Both the position numbers and the translations under genes were made by a program. A stretch of DNA of 6,122 nucleotides, from positions 1 to 6,122 of the forward strand of contig CAZKKN010000083.1 in the NCBI GenBank assembly GCA_964553375.1, written 5' to 3'. Position 1 is the first letter of the stretch. Each line of letters opens with the position of its first letter. The stretch comes from UBA9715 sp964553375 (lineage in GTDB: Bacteria > Actinomycetota > Coriobacteriia > Coriobacteriales > Eggerthellaceae). Of this stretch, positions 1-5,860 are shown one piece after another. The notes under the pieces are model-generated. The model saw nothing but the letters and a program-made list of their open reading frames with translations, was not told the DNA's origin and did no database searches.

Positions 1-1
1 T

Positions 2-529
2 GCTGCCCGTGAGCTCTATCAAGAAAAAGGGCTTTCTCACACTTCCGTTAAGGACATCACGAACCGCGTAGGTGTTACGCGATCGCTCTTCTATCACTAT
101 TTCACCGATAAGGATGCGGTCACCTCGGCGGTATTGGACGACTACATCAGCGACTACGTCGAGGCGCTGGCCCATTGGAACGAAGGCCGCCATGAAGGCG
201 ACATCGAACACGCCTTGGCAACGGTAGTGAAACTGTTGAGGCTTGGCCTTTTCGAAAACGATTCCTTCCATGCAGCTCTTGCCTCTCGTGAGAATGCAGC
301 GCTCTATCTTGAATTCGTCAACCGCGTCGCACACCATTCGGCTACCTACATCATAGAAACCACCGTGCAAGACTATGCTGCTCTGCACAATATACGGATC
401 AAACACCTGTATGAGACGTTCTATGTGCTCATCTTGGGTGTGATCGGATATCTGCGTAAACACCCCGACACTGACGACGCCGTCATTGCCGATGTGATTG
501 CGCAGACGCTTTATTTGGAACAGCCGTAG
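2..529 (+). CDS. TetR/AcrR-family transcriptional regulator, 5'-truncated by window edge
   Basis: The reading frame is open from base 2 to the TAG at 527-529 and gives 175 residues. The first ~45 form the second half of a TetR N-terminal DNA-binding domain. The segment TSVKDITNRVGVTRSLFYHY (fragment residues ~14-33) is a typical TetR helix-turn-helix, followed by FTDKDAV, the usual F-x-(D/S)-K-(D/E) turn into helix 4. The remaining ~130 residues are all-helical and variable, as expected for the ligand-binding/dimerisation domain. TetR proteins are usually ~190-200 residues, so only about 15-25 N-terminal residues lie outside the window. A TTG at 134 opens the same frame but falls after the helix-turn-helix, so it is not the true start. 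The next gene begins 31 bases downstream with no promoter room, suggesting a regulator-target operon. The ligand cannot be read from sequence; repression of this operon or neighbours is inferred from the family. Confidence 0.93.
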   Translation, partial: AARELYQEKGLSHTSVKDITNRVGVTRSLFYHYFTDKDAVTSAVLDDYISDYVEALAHWNEGRHEGDIEHALATVVKLLRLGLFENDSFHAALASRENAALYLEFVNRVAHHSATYIIETTVQDYAALHNIRIKHLYETFYVLILGVIGYLRKHPDTDDAVIADVIAQTLYLEQP

Positions 530-560
530 ATGCGGCTCTAGCCTAAGGAGGCGGTAGGAG

Positions 561-1742
561 ATGTTGTTCGATGTGTACGGACCGAATGCGCTCTATCAAT
601 GGCTCGGGTTGGCCATGGTGCTCGTTTTGCTGATCTTGCTCAACGAGTTCGCGCGAAGGACGAAATTCGGCGGTATATTCATGTTCTTCGGTGTGTGCGG
701 TGCTATGACCGTGTACTGTTTGGCCGTTGAGATCGGCGCCGCGATGGGTGCCGAATGGGCGCTTACAAATCCGACGCATACCGATATGAACAGCTGGTTC
801 CATTATGCGAAGGTCTATGCCGCAACGGCAGGATGCATCGGCTTTATGATGATCAAATACAGCTGGGGCAAGATCGGACGTTCCCATTGGTTCAAGGCGT
901 TTCCGTTCATCATCGTTGCTATCAACATCTTGATAGCGGTGGTCTCCGACTTCGAAAGCGCCATTCGTGCGTGGGGCACAAGCTGGGTATCGACCGAAGG
1001 TGTTGTTCTCAACGGTGGCTGGCACAACGTGTTCAACGGCGTCGCCGGTCTTTTGAATATCGCCTGTATGACAGGATGGTTCGGGATCTACATCTCCAAG
1101 AAGCGTCAGGATATGCTTTGGCCGGACATGACTTGGGTGTTCATCATCGCCTATGACCTTTGGAACTTCTGCTACACCTACAACTGCCTGCCTACCCATT
1201 CTTGGTACTGCGGCATCGCTTTGCTGCTCGCTCCTACTATCGCAGCATTGTTGTGGAACCAGGGTGGCTGGATCCAGAATCGCGCTTTCACGCTCTCAAT
1301 TTGGTGCATGTTCTGCCAGATGGTTCCGATGTTCGCTAACGATTCCTCATTCGCAGTGCAGTCCGTGAATAATCCGGCTGTGAACACGGTCGTTGCGTCC
1401 ATCGCCCTTATCGCCAATATCCTGGCTCTGGGTTATATCATCTACCGCTCCAAGAAGCTGCATGTGAATCCTTACAAGCAGGAAGTGTTCGTTGGTACCA
1501 AGGAATACGTCGAGGCCATGGAGCGTCGCGCCGATACCGCTTACCTGCTTGAGACCGAGCCCAAGAGCGCGACTCCGGCAGAGATCGCCGAGATGGTCGC
1601 CTACAACGAGCTGCCGGTTGAAGGTACTGTGGGTTATGTGTACGTAGCCAAAGACGATGCTGGCGACGTTGCCGTTGACGTGGAGAAGGTAAGCAAGGAG
1701 ACGGTTGATGCATCCGGCACCGATACGGTGAAGAAGGAATAG
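561..1742 (+). CDS. Polytopic membrane protein, DUF5692-like, function unknown
   Basis: This is a 393-residue integral membrane protein. The ATG at 561 is preceded by AAGGAGG (545-551, spacing 9), a strong ribosome site. I see about nine hydrophobic segments, near residues 10-28, 36-60, 81-99, 112-130, 153-178, 191-210, 213-232, 242-262 and 271-295. They are followed by a ~95-residue hydrophilic, acidic tail (from ~298) ending in Lys-Lys-Glu, probably cytoplasmic. The membrane part is rich in Trp and Cys; residues 201-218 contain WNFCYTYNCLPTHSWYCG, the most motif-like stretch. I recognise the overall sequence as resembling DUF5692 proteins of Eggerthellaceae; that name is from memory and gives no biochemical function. 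Close coupling to the upstream TetR gene suggests a transporter- or sensor-like protein induced by the regulator's ligand. It shows no ATP-binding or MFS signature. The gene is certainly real; its role is not known. Confidence 0.92.
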   Translation: MLFDVYGPNALYQWLGLAMVLVLLILLNEFARRTKFGGIFMFFGVCGAMTVYCLAVEIGAAMGAEWALTNPTHTDMNSWFHYAKVYAATAGCIGFMMIKYSWGKIGRSHWFKAFPFIIVAINILIAVVSDFESAIRAWGTSWVSTEGVVLNGGWHNVFNGVAGLLNIACMTGWFGIYISKKRQDMLWPDMTWVFIIAYDLWNFCYTYNCLPTHSWYCGIALLLAPTIAALLWNQGGWIQNRAFTLSIWCMFCQMVPMFANDSSFAVQSVNNPAVNTVVASIALIANILALGYIIYRSKKLHVNPYKQEVFVGTKEYVEAMERRADTAYLLETEPKSATPAEIAEMVAYNELPVEGTVGYVYVAKDDAGDVAVDVEKVSKETVDASGTDTVKKE

Positions 1743-1762
1743 CGCTTCTTATAGCCTGTACG

Positions 1763-1778
1763 TCATTCGGACGAATGA
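1763..1778. repeat. Short near-perfect palindrome after the DUF5692-like gene
   Basis: TCATTCG (1763-1769) and CGAATGA (1772-1778) are exact inverted copies separated by GA. The 2-base centre is short for a hairpin loop, so the dyad could be a protein site or the first half of a double stem that leads straight into the terminator at 1778. Its function is not determined. Confidence 0.5.
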
Positions 1779-1807
1779 AGGGAGCGGCTTTCGGGTCGCT
1801 CCCTTTT
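1778..1807 (+). terminator. Rho-independent terminator of the TetR/DUF5692-like operon
   Basis: AAGGGAGCG (1778-1786) pairs with CGCTCCCTT (1797-1805) as a 9-bp stem (7 bp of it GGGAGCG/CGCTCCC) with a ~10-base loop, followed by T1806-T1807 then C. The T tract is only four bases long (1804-1807), so termination may be incomplete. It lies 35 bases past the stop codon at 1742 and 16 bases before the next start. Confidence 0.75.
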
Positions 1808-1823
1808 CGCTGGGTGAGGTTTT

Positions 1824-2540
1824 GTGGCAAGATGTCAGATCATGGGTGATAACTGGGAGCTGATAGAGGGATTGCTGGCGGCCGAAGCAAATGGGAAGAC
1901 CCCACGGCTCTTCGCTTCGCGCCGTACGCTCTTCGGAATCCCATCGGCGCTGGATAAGGAGTTGGATTCGTTGGCTGATCAGCAAGAGCGCAACGTGAGG
2001 CGAAAAGCCGGCGAGTCGGGAAAGGCAGCTGCGGGAGTCACGGGTCCTGCGGAGGTGGTGCATCCCCTGGAGCCGGTCTTCAACGACGATTCCCGGGTGC
2101 TCATCTTGGGAACCATGCCATCACCCAAATCCCGGGAGACGGGGTTTTACTACAATCACCCGCAGAATCGCTTCTGGCGGGTCATGGCTGCGCTTCTCGA
2201 TGAGGAGCTTCCCCAGACCAACGATGAGAAGCGCGCACTTCTTCTGCGCCACGGCATTGCGCTTTGGGATGTGCTTGCCCGGTGCACCATTGAAGGCGCC
2301 TCCGATGGCACCATAGCCCAGTGCGTTCCCAATGACATCGCAAGGCTGATGGCCTTAACATCCGTGCAAGCCGTATTCTGCACGGGTGCTAAGGCCACCG
2401 AGCTTTACCGCAAGTACTGTCTGCCGGAAACAGGCGTGGATTGCATTCGCTTGCCTTCCACGAGCCCGGCCAATGCGGCAGTTTCGCTTCCAGAACTCAT
2501 CGAAGCCTACCGAGTTATCCTGCCGCATTTGGCGAGCTGA
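1824..2540 (+). CDS. Hypoxanthine-DNA (DNA-deoxyinosine) glycosylase, UDG superfamily, with N-terminal extension
   Basis: This DNA-repair enzyme is expected to cut hypoxanthine, the product of adenine deamination, from DNA and leave an abasic site for base-excision repair. From residue 80 it matches the family as I know it: HPLEPVFNDDSRVLILGTMP (80-99) is the beta-strand and first active-site motif, then SPKSRE (100-105), FYYNHPQNRFW (108-118), ALWDVLARCTIEGASD (146-161), and the closing RLPSTSPANA (209-218), equivalent to the C-terminal DNA-inserting motif. The usual protein is ~160 residues, so the ~79 residues before HPLEP are extra. The GTG at 1824 follows GGTGAGG (1813-1819), a short 4-base spacing. 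ATG 1842 lacks a good ribosome site. TTG 1971 follows AAGGAG (1956-1961) at a 9-base spacing and would give 189 residues. The start is therefore uncertain; the catalytic domain is not. It has no co-directional partner downstream. Confidence 0.9.
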   Translation: MARCQIMGDNWELIEGLLAAEANGKTPRLFASRRTLFGIPSALDKELDSLADQQERNVRRKAGESGKAAAGVTGPAEVVHPLEPVFNDDSRVLILGTMPSPKSRETGFYYNHPQNRFWRVMAALLDEELPQTNDEKRALLLRHGIALWDVLARCTIEGASDGTIAQCVPNDIARLMALTSVQAVFCTGAKATELYRKYCLPETGVDCIRLPSTSPANAAVSLPELIEAYRVILPHLAS

Positions 2541-2552
2541 GGGAGGGTGGCA

Positions 2553-4778
2553 TCACTTGGCCTGCAAAGCGGGTTTCATCATGTTGCGGCCAGCGAAATA
2601 GGTGATCAGCATATATCCGCCATAGATCGCGAGCACCAGCAGTACGCACATCATGATGGGGCCGAAGGTGTTGGTGCCCAGCTGATTGAACAACTGGCTG
2701 GATAGTACGCCGATGGCGCAGGTTGAATGGCAGATGGCCAGACCTAACGGCACCAGGAAATAGATCAGCACCTGAGCGAAAAGCGAGCGGTTGAGCATGG
2801 ATGAATCGGCCCCCAAACGCCAGAGCATCCGGTAGCGGGGCAGTGAATCCACGACGGTCGTGAGCTGCTGGATCGCCAGGATGGCTGCAGTGCTCAGCAG
2901 GAACACCAAACCTATGTAGAGCGTCAGATAGGTGATGAGCATGCGCAAGCCGCCGGACTGGGTGATCATCTCCGTTGCCAGGATGGTCTGGGTAACGGGG
3001 AACTGCTGCATGCTGTATATGATTTGCCCGGGCTCGGGGGTTGGGTCGCCTTCCGTAGGAACATAAGGCTGTACTGTGGCGATGATGGTCTCCAACGCGC
3101 GGTCGTTCTCAACTGCGGTCTTTCCGTTGTTTGCATACATCAGATTCAGATAACAGTAGGTGGGAATCGCTCCGGTATCCCTGATGGCGGCGATGGCCTC
3201 ATCCGGTACGGCTACCATCACGCCCGTGTTCAGCATGGCTGCGTCCATGAGCTGCATGTCATGCACTTGGCCGTCGAAGCGCAGGGAGAGGCCGCCGACG
3301 TTCAAGTCCGTTTCAGATTCCGCGAAGGTCTTAGCTATATCCTCGGTGAAACTGGTGTTGTTGATGATGGTGCAGCGGCCGTCTTGGAGGTTGAGGGGTT
3401 CCATGCCGGCGATCTTGCATGCTGCATTCACGTCGTCTATGGATACCACGATGACCTCGGCGAGGAATCCTTTGTTATCGTGGTACGTGTTGACGATATC
3501 CCGCCCCTGCTGCGTATCGATGGACTCGGCGATGTCCATGAAGCTGGTTCCATCCACATGGAAGAAGTCCAGCTGGGCACATGAGCCTATCGTGGCATCC
3601 CATAGCTCGGGCGACCCGGCTCGCAGTGCATCCTCCATGCTCCAGTTGATAGCCTGTCCTTCGGCGTATCCTTTCGGATCTTCCTGCTCCATATCGCGCG
3701 CACGCGCAACGTCGAACGGTACGCCTTGCTCCTCCATCTGCTCCATCTCGGGAGCTGCGACCCACCAGATGTCCGCCCTTAGGCTTGCGCTATAGGGGTT
3801 TGAGGCATAGATGTCGCCGACGAACACGTTGATCAGCCCCATGCCCGTGGAGAATGTGGTGATGCTGAAGAACAGCAGCACGCAGATGGCCCAAAGGGAT
3901 ATGAAGGCGCTGTTCACGCGGCTGGTGATTTGGCGCAGGGTGAATGGGCGCAGCTTCTTCAGGTATAAGCCGCGGAAGCGTGTGATGGCGGCAACGGCGA
4001 AGCCGGCCAGGCTGTAGAAGAAGCCCAGGGAGCCGACGAGCATGAAGATGGTCGCCCGCAGGAAACGCGGGTCGTCCATCATGAGCATCTCGCTTTCGAT
4101 GAGCTGTTCGTAGGCAAAGGCCAGAGCTGCGATGGATGCGATGAAGATGATGAGGCTCAACCAGGTTTTGCGTACGGGCGCTTTCTGGTTCTTCGCGTCG
4201 GCGTGGAGCAAGTCCACCAGTTGGTAGCGGTTCACCGATATGGTGTTGAAGATGGCCACCAGGATGAAGATGGCGCCGAAGCAGGCTACAGTGCCCAGGA
4301 ACGCTTCGAAGCTGAAGACGAACTGGTAGTTGGTGATGGTCGTCCCGAACAGAGCACCGGTTACGAATGAGAGGCCTTGGGCGGCCAGGATCCCCAGAAT
4401 CAGGCCTACGGCCAAGGAAGCCAACCCGATGAGCACGGTCTCGCAGATTATGATGCGCGATACCTGGCTGCCGTTCATGCCCATGATCTCGTAGATGCCG
4501 AATTCCCGCTTGCGGCGGCGGATGAGGAACCCGTTGCTGTAAAGCACAAGGAATCCCAGAACGCAGGCGATCACCAGCGAGAACATGTTCATGAAGTAGC
4601 CCAGGTTGTCGAATATGGACTTTCCAGCTGCCATCTCTTCGGCATCGAAGAGCACCTGCTGGCTCCCCAGGGAGTTGAATGCATAGAACATGGCCACGCC
4701 CAATGTGAGCGTGATGAAATAGATGATGTAGTCGCGAATCGACCGGCGTACGTTGCGTAAAGCGAGTTTAAACAACAT
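2553..4778 (-). CDS. ABC transporter permease, FtsX/BceB type
   Basis: This 741-residue membrane subunit partners the ATPase encoded just upstream. The start MLFKLALRNVRRSIRDY is the typical N-terminus of this family. The ATG at 4778 sits 6 bases after GGGGAGG, so it is preferred over the in-frame GTG at 4793. Ten membrane segments can be placed, near residues 17-36, 60-85, 108-137, 152-180, 206-223, 243-265, 290-318, 613-637, 666-691 and 705-729. Two FtsX-like halves flank a large extracytoplasmic domain of roughly 290 residues (~322-610), the architecture of BceB-type permeases. The cytoplasmic loop RRRKREFGIYEIMGMNGSQV (87-106) is the conserved coupling segment of FtsX domains. The reading frame overlaps the ATPase by 11 bases, indicating translational coupling. 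BceAB-like systems detoxify or sense cell-envelope antimicrobials such as bacitracin or lantibiotics; the substrate here is unknown. The minus-strand stop faces the glycosylase stop across 12 bases. Confidence 0.94.
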   Translation of the reverse strand: MLFKLALRNVRRSIRDYIIYFITLTLGVAMFYAFNSLGSQQVLFDAEEMAAGKSIFDNLGYFMNMFSLVIACVLGFLVLYSNGFLIRRRKREFGIYEIMGMNGSQVSRIIICETVLIGLASLAVGLILGILAAQGLSFVTGALFGTTITNYQFVFSFEAFLGTVACFGAIFILVAIFNTISVNRYQLVDLLHADAKNQKAPVRKTWLSLIIFIASIAALAFAYEQLIESEMLMMDDPRFLRATIFMLVGSLGFFYSLAGFAVAAITRFRGLYLKKLRPFTLRQITSRVNSAFISLWAICVLLFFSITTFSTGMGLINVFVGDIYASNPYSASLRADIWWVAAPEMEQMEEQGVPFDVARARDMEQEDPKGYAEGQAINWSMEDALRAGSPELWDATIGSCAQLDFFHVDGTSFMDIAESIDTQQGRDIVNTYHDNKGFLAEVIVVSIDDVNAACKIAGMEPLNLQDGRCTIINNTSFTEDIAKTFAESETDLNVGGLSLRFDGQVHDMQLMDAAMLNTGVMVAVPDEAIAAIRDTGAIPTYCYLNLMYANNGKTAVENDRALETIIATVQPYVPTEGDPTPEPGQIIYSMQQFPVTQTILATEMITQSGGLRMLITYLTLYIGLVFLLSTAAILAIQQLTTVVDSLPRYRMLWRLGADSSMLNRSLFAQVLIYFLVPLGLAICHSTCAIGVLSSQLFNQLGTNTFGPIMMCVLLVLAIYGGYMLITYFAGRNMMKPALQAK

Positions 4779-5586
4779 GGCCGGCCTCCCCACCCAGGAA
4801 GCTCACAACCTCCATGATGCGGGCGAAGAATGTCTCGCGGTTCAGGTCACCGCGGCGGACCTCGTTGAACAGCACGCCATCGCGCAGAAACAGCACGCGG
4901 TCGGCGTAGGAGGCGGCGAACGAGTCGTGGGTCACCATGAGGATCGTAGCCCCTAACTGGCGATTCATCTCCTCCATGACCTCCAGCATCACGGCGCTAT
5001 TGCGGGAATCCAGCGCTCCTGTGGGCTCGTCAGCTAAGATGAGCTTAGGGTCGCCCACGATGGCGCGAGCCGCTGCCACGCGCTGTTTCTGACCGCCGGA
5101 CATCTGATAGGGGTAGCGGTTCAACTCCGCTTCCACGCCTAAGGTCTGGGCTATGCTGTTCACGCGCTGCGGGATGGAAGAGGACGGCTCGCCTTTGATG
5201 GTGAGTGCCATGGCGATGTTCTCGAATCCCGTGAGGGTGTCCAACAGATTGAAGTCTTGGAAGATGAATCCCAAGGAGTTGCGGCGGAATTTGGCGAGGG
5301 ACCTGCGGGAGAGCTGGGTGATGTCGCGGCCGCCGATGATGATCTGGCCCATGGTCACCTTATCAATCGTGGCTATGCAGTTGAGCAGCGTGGTCTTGCC
5401 AGAGCCCGAAGGCCCCATGATGGCTACGAATTCGCCTTCGGCCACGTCGAAGCTCAGACCCGCCAAGGCCCGTGTGGCTGAGTCCTTGGCACCGAAGGTC
5501 TTTTGCACCTGGCGCACGCTCAGCATGGGGCAGGGAGTGCAATCGCGTCCAGCGATGCTATGTGCGGGAGTTGCCGACACCCTCAT
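4768..5586 (-). CDS. ABC transporter ATP-binding protein (MacB/BceA type)
   Basis: This 272-residue ATPase powers the permease encoded immediately downstream. All nucleotide-binding motifs are intact: Walker A GPSGSGKTT (58-66), Q-loop Gln110 in GFIFQDFNLL, signature MSGGQKQR (162-169), Walker B LILADE with catalytic Glu187, D-loop ALDS (191-194) and switch His220 in MVTH. The sequence around ADEPTGALDS and FNLLDTLT is typical of the MacB/LolD/BceA branch that serves FtsX-type permeases. I choose the ATG at 5586, 2 bases after the small ORF's stop and 6 after a weak GGTGGG. It adds 20 residues before MLSVRQVQKTFG, where most family members begin. The alternative ATG at 5526 has no ribosome site. 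The frame stays open upstream to 5769, but that part is the shadow of the small ORF. The protein is expected at the inner face of the membrane as a dimer. Confidence 0.94.
   Translation of the reverse strand: MRVSATPAHSIAGRDCTPCPMLSVRQVQKTFGAKDSATRALAGLSFDVAEGEFVAIMGPSGSGKTTLLNCIATIDKVTMGQIIIGGRDITQLSRRSLAKFRRNSLGFIFQDFNLLDTLTGFENIAMALTIKGEPSSSIPQRVNSIAQTLGVEAELNRYPYQMSGGQKQRVAAARAIVGDPKLILADEPTGALDSRNSAVMLEVMEEMNRQLGATILMVTHDSFAASYADRVLFLRDGVLFNEVRRGDLNRETFFARIMEVVSFLGGEAGHVV
4785..4791 (-). promoter_or_regulatory. Shine-Dalgarno of the permease, inside the ATPase gene
   Basis: Read on the minus strand, GGGGAGG lies 6 bases before the ATG at 4778. It decides the start against the GTG at 4793, which would place this ribosome site inside the coding sequence. 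It overlaps the last codons of the ATPase gene, consistent with coupled translation. Confidence 0.75.
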
Positions 5587-5588
5587 GG

Positions 5589-5708
5589 TTAGCCCACCGC
5601 CTTTGCGGCGGCGCTGTACTTCTCGGCGCGCGGCACTTGGTTTGCCAGAATCACGCCAACGACCACAAGGCCCGTGAGCGTGAGGAATACTGTTGCGACT
5701 GTTTTCAT
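5589..5708 (-). CDS. 39-residue single-pass membrane peptide, first gene of the ABC transporter operon
   Basis: This short ORF encodes MKTVATVFLTLTGLVVVGVI, then LANQVPRAEKYSAAAKAVG and a TAA stop. AAGGAG (5720-5715 on the minus strand) sits 6 bases before the ATG at 5708, a better ribosome site than the ATPase's own. Residues ~4-23 form one strongly hydrophobic helix after a Lys2 N-terminus; the remaining ~16 residues are polar and net basic (R27, K30, K36 against E29). There is no lipobox cysteine and no clear signal-peptidase site (one near LANQV cannot be excluded). The stop lies 2 bases before the ATPase ATG, so translation is probably coupled. Its job is unknown. Candidates are a small partner of the transporter, a sensor or regulator of it, or a translated leader that only sets ATPase expression. 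Ribosome site, TM pattern and spacing make a real gene likely; family membership is not recognised. Confidence 0.72.
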   Translation of the reverse strand: MKTVATVFLTLTGLVVVGVILANQVPRAEKYSAAAKAVG

Positions 5709-5714
5709 GATCTT

Positions 5715-5720
5715 CTCCTT
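5715..5720 (-). promoter_or_regulatory. Shine-Dalgarno of the 39-residue membrane peptide
   Basis: AAGGAG on the minus strand is spaced 6 bases from the ATG at 5708. It is the strongest ribosome site in this operon and the main evidence that the small ORF is translated. It can also pair with an upstream segment (see the leader structure at 5713-5755). Confidence 0.75.
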
Positions 5721-5728
5721 TCGGCTCC

Positions 5729-5748
5729 AGCTCGGTGCTTGCCGAGCT
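5729..5748 (-). promoter_or_regulatory. Leader hairpin upstream of the small ORF
   Basis: AGCTCGG (5729-5735) and CCGAGCT (5742-5748) form a perfect 7-bp stem with a 6-base loop, 20 bases before the small ORF's ATG. It has no T-tract, so it is not an obvious terminator. It competes with an alternative pairing that would cover the ribosome site. Confidence 0.5.
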
Positions 5749-5756
5749 TTGAGAAA

Positions 5757-5785
5757 ATCTTAGGAGCAAAGGAAAGCGCTCACCA
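5757..5785 (-). promoter_or_regulatory. Weak candidate promoter for the ABC operon
   Basis: On the minus strand TGGTGA (5785-5780) and TAAGAT (5762-5757) are spaced 17 bases and match the -35/-10 consensus at 3/6 and 4/6 positions. A start near 5750 would leave a leader of about 40 bases. The compound dyad at 5788-5860 would then lie immediately upstream, where an activator binds. The match is weak and other placements are possible, including one straddling the dyad. Confidence 0.3.
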
Positions 5786-5787
5786 TC

Positions 5788-5860
5788 GATTCGCCTTACA
5801 TGTAGCTTACAGTAACGTAAGACAGGCCGCGCACATGCGTAAGCATGTAAGGCGCGAATC
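5788..5860. promoter_or_regulatory. Compound inverted repeat, probable regulator-binding region upstream of the ABC operon
   Basis: The outer arms GATTCG-CCTTACATG (5788-5802) and CATGTAAGG-CG-CGAATC (5844-5860) are exact inverted copies apart from two extra bases in the right arm. Inside lie CTTAC-agtaac-GTAAG (5806-5821), ACATGC-gtaa-GCATGT (5833-5848) and the palindrome TACATGTA (5797-5804). Read on the minus strand, the inner dyad is CTTACGTTACTGTAAG, close to the CTTACGT...ACGTAAG-style dyads I associate with MerR/TipA-type regulators; TetR-type palindromes are the other option. The position upstream of the peptide/ATPase/permease operon points to control of that operon. The binding protein is not identified and no MerR gene is in the window. 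Confidence 0.55.

Noticed and set aside
543..1199. 218-codon minus-strand ORF opposite the DUF5692-like gene
   Set aside because: It is antisense to a clear membrane-protein gene, has no recognisable domain and is rich in His/Arg/Pro, as expected for the reverse shadow of a hydrophobic GC-rich frame.
3024..3795. Plus-strand ORFs of 186 and 211 codons inside the permease
   Set aside because: They overlap each other and lie wholly antisense to the permease's outer domain; neither shows a domain or a ribosome site with proper neighbours.
4779..4793. GTG start at 4793 for the permease
   Set aside because: The GGGGAGG site and family N-terminus MLFKLALRNV both point to the ATG at 4778.
5153..5677. 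174-codon plus-strand ORF opposite the ATPase
   Set aside because: It is the reverse shadow of the conserved ABC motifs and has no independent coding evidence.
5587..5769. 61-residue in-frame N-terminal extension of the ATPase
   Set aside because: It reads as low-complexity Arg/Ser/Glu sequence in the alternate frame of the small membrane-peptide ORF and has no ribosome site; ABC ATPases of this type begin near MLSVRQVQ.
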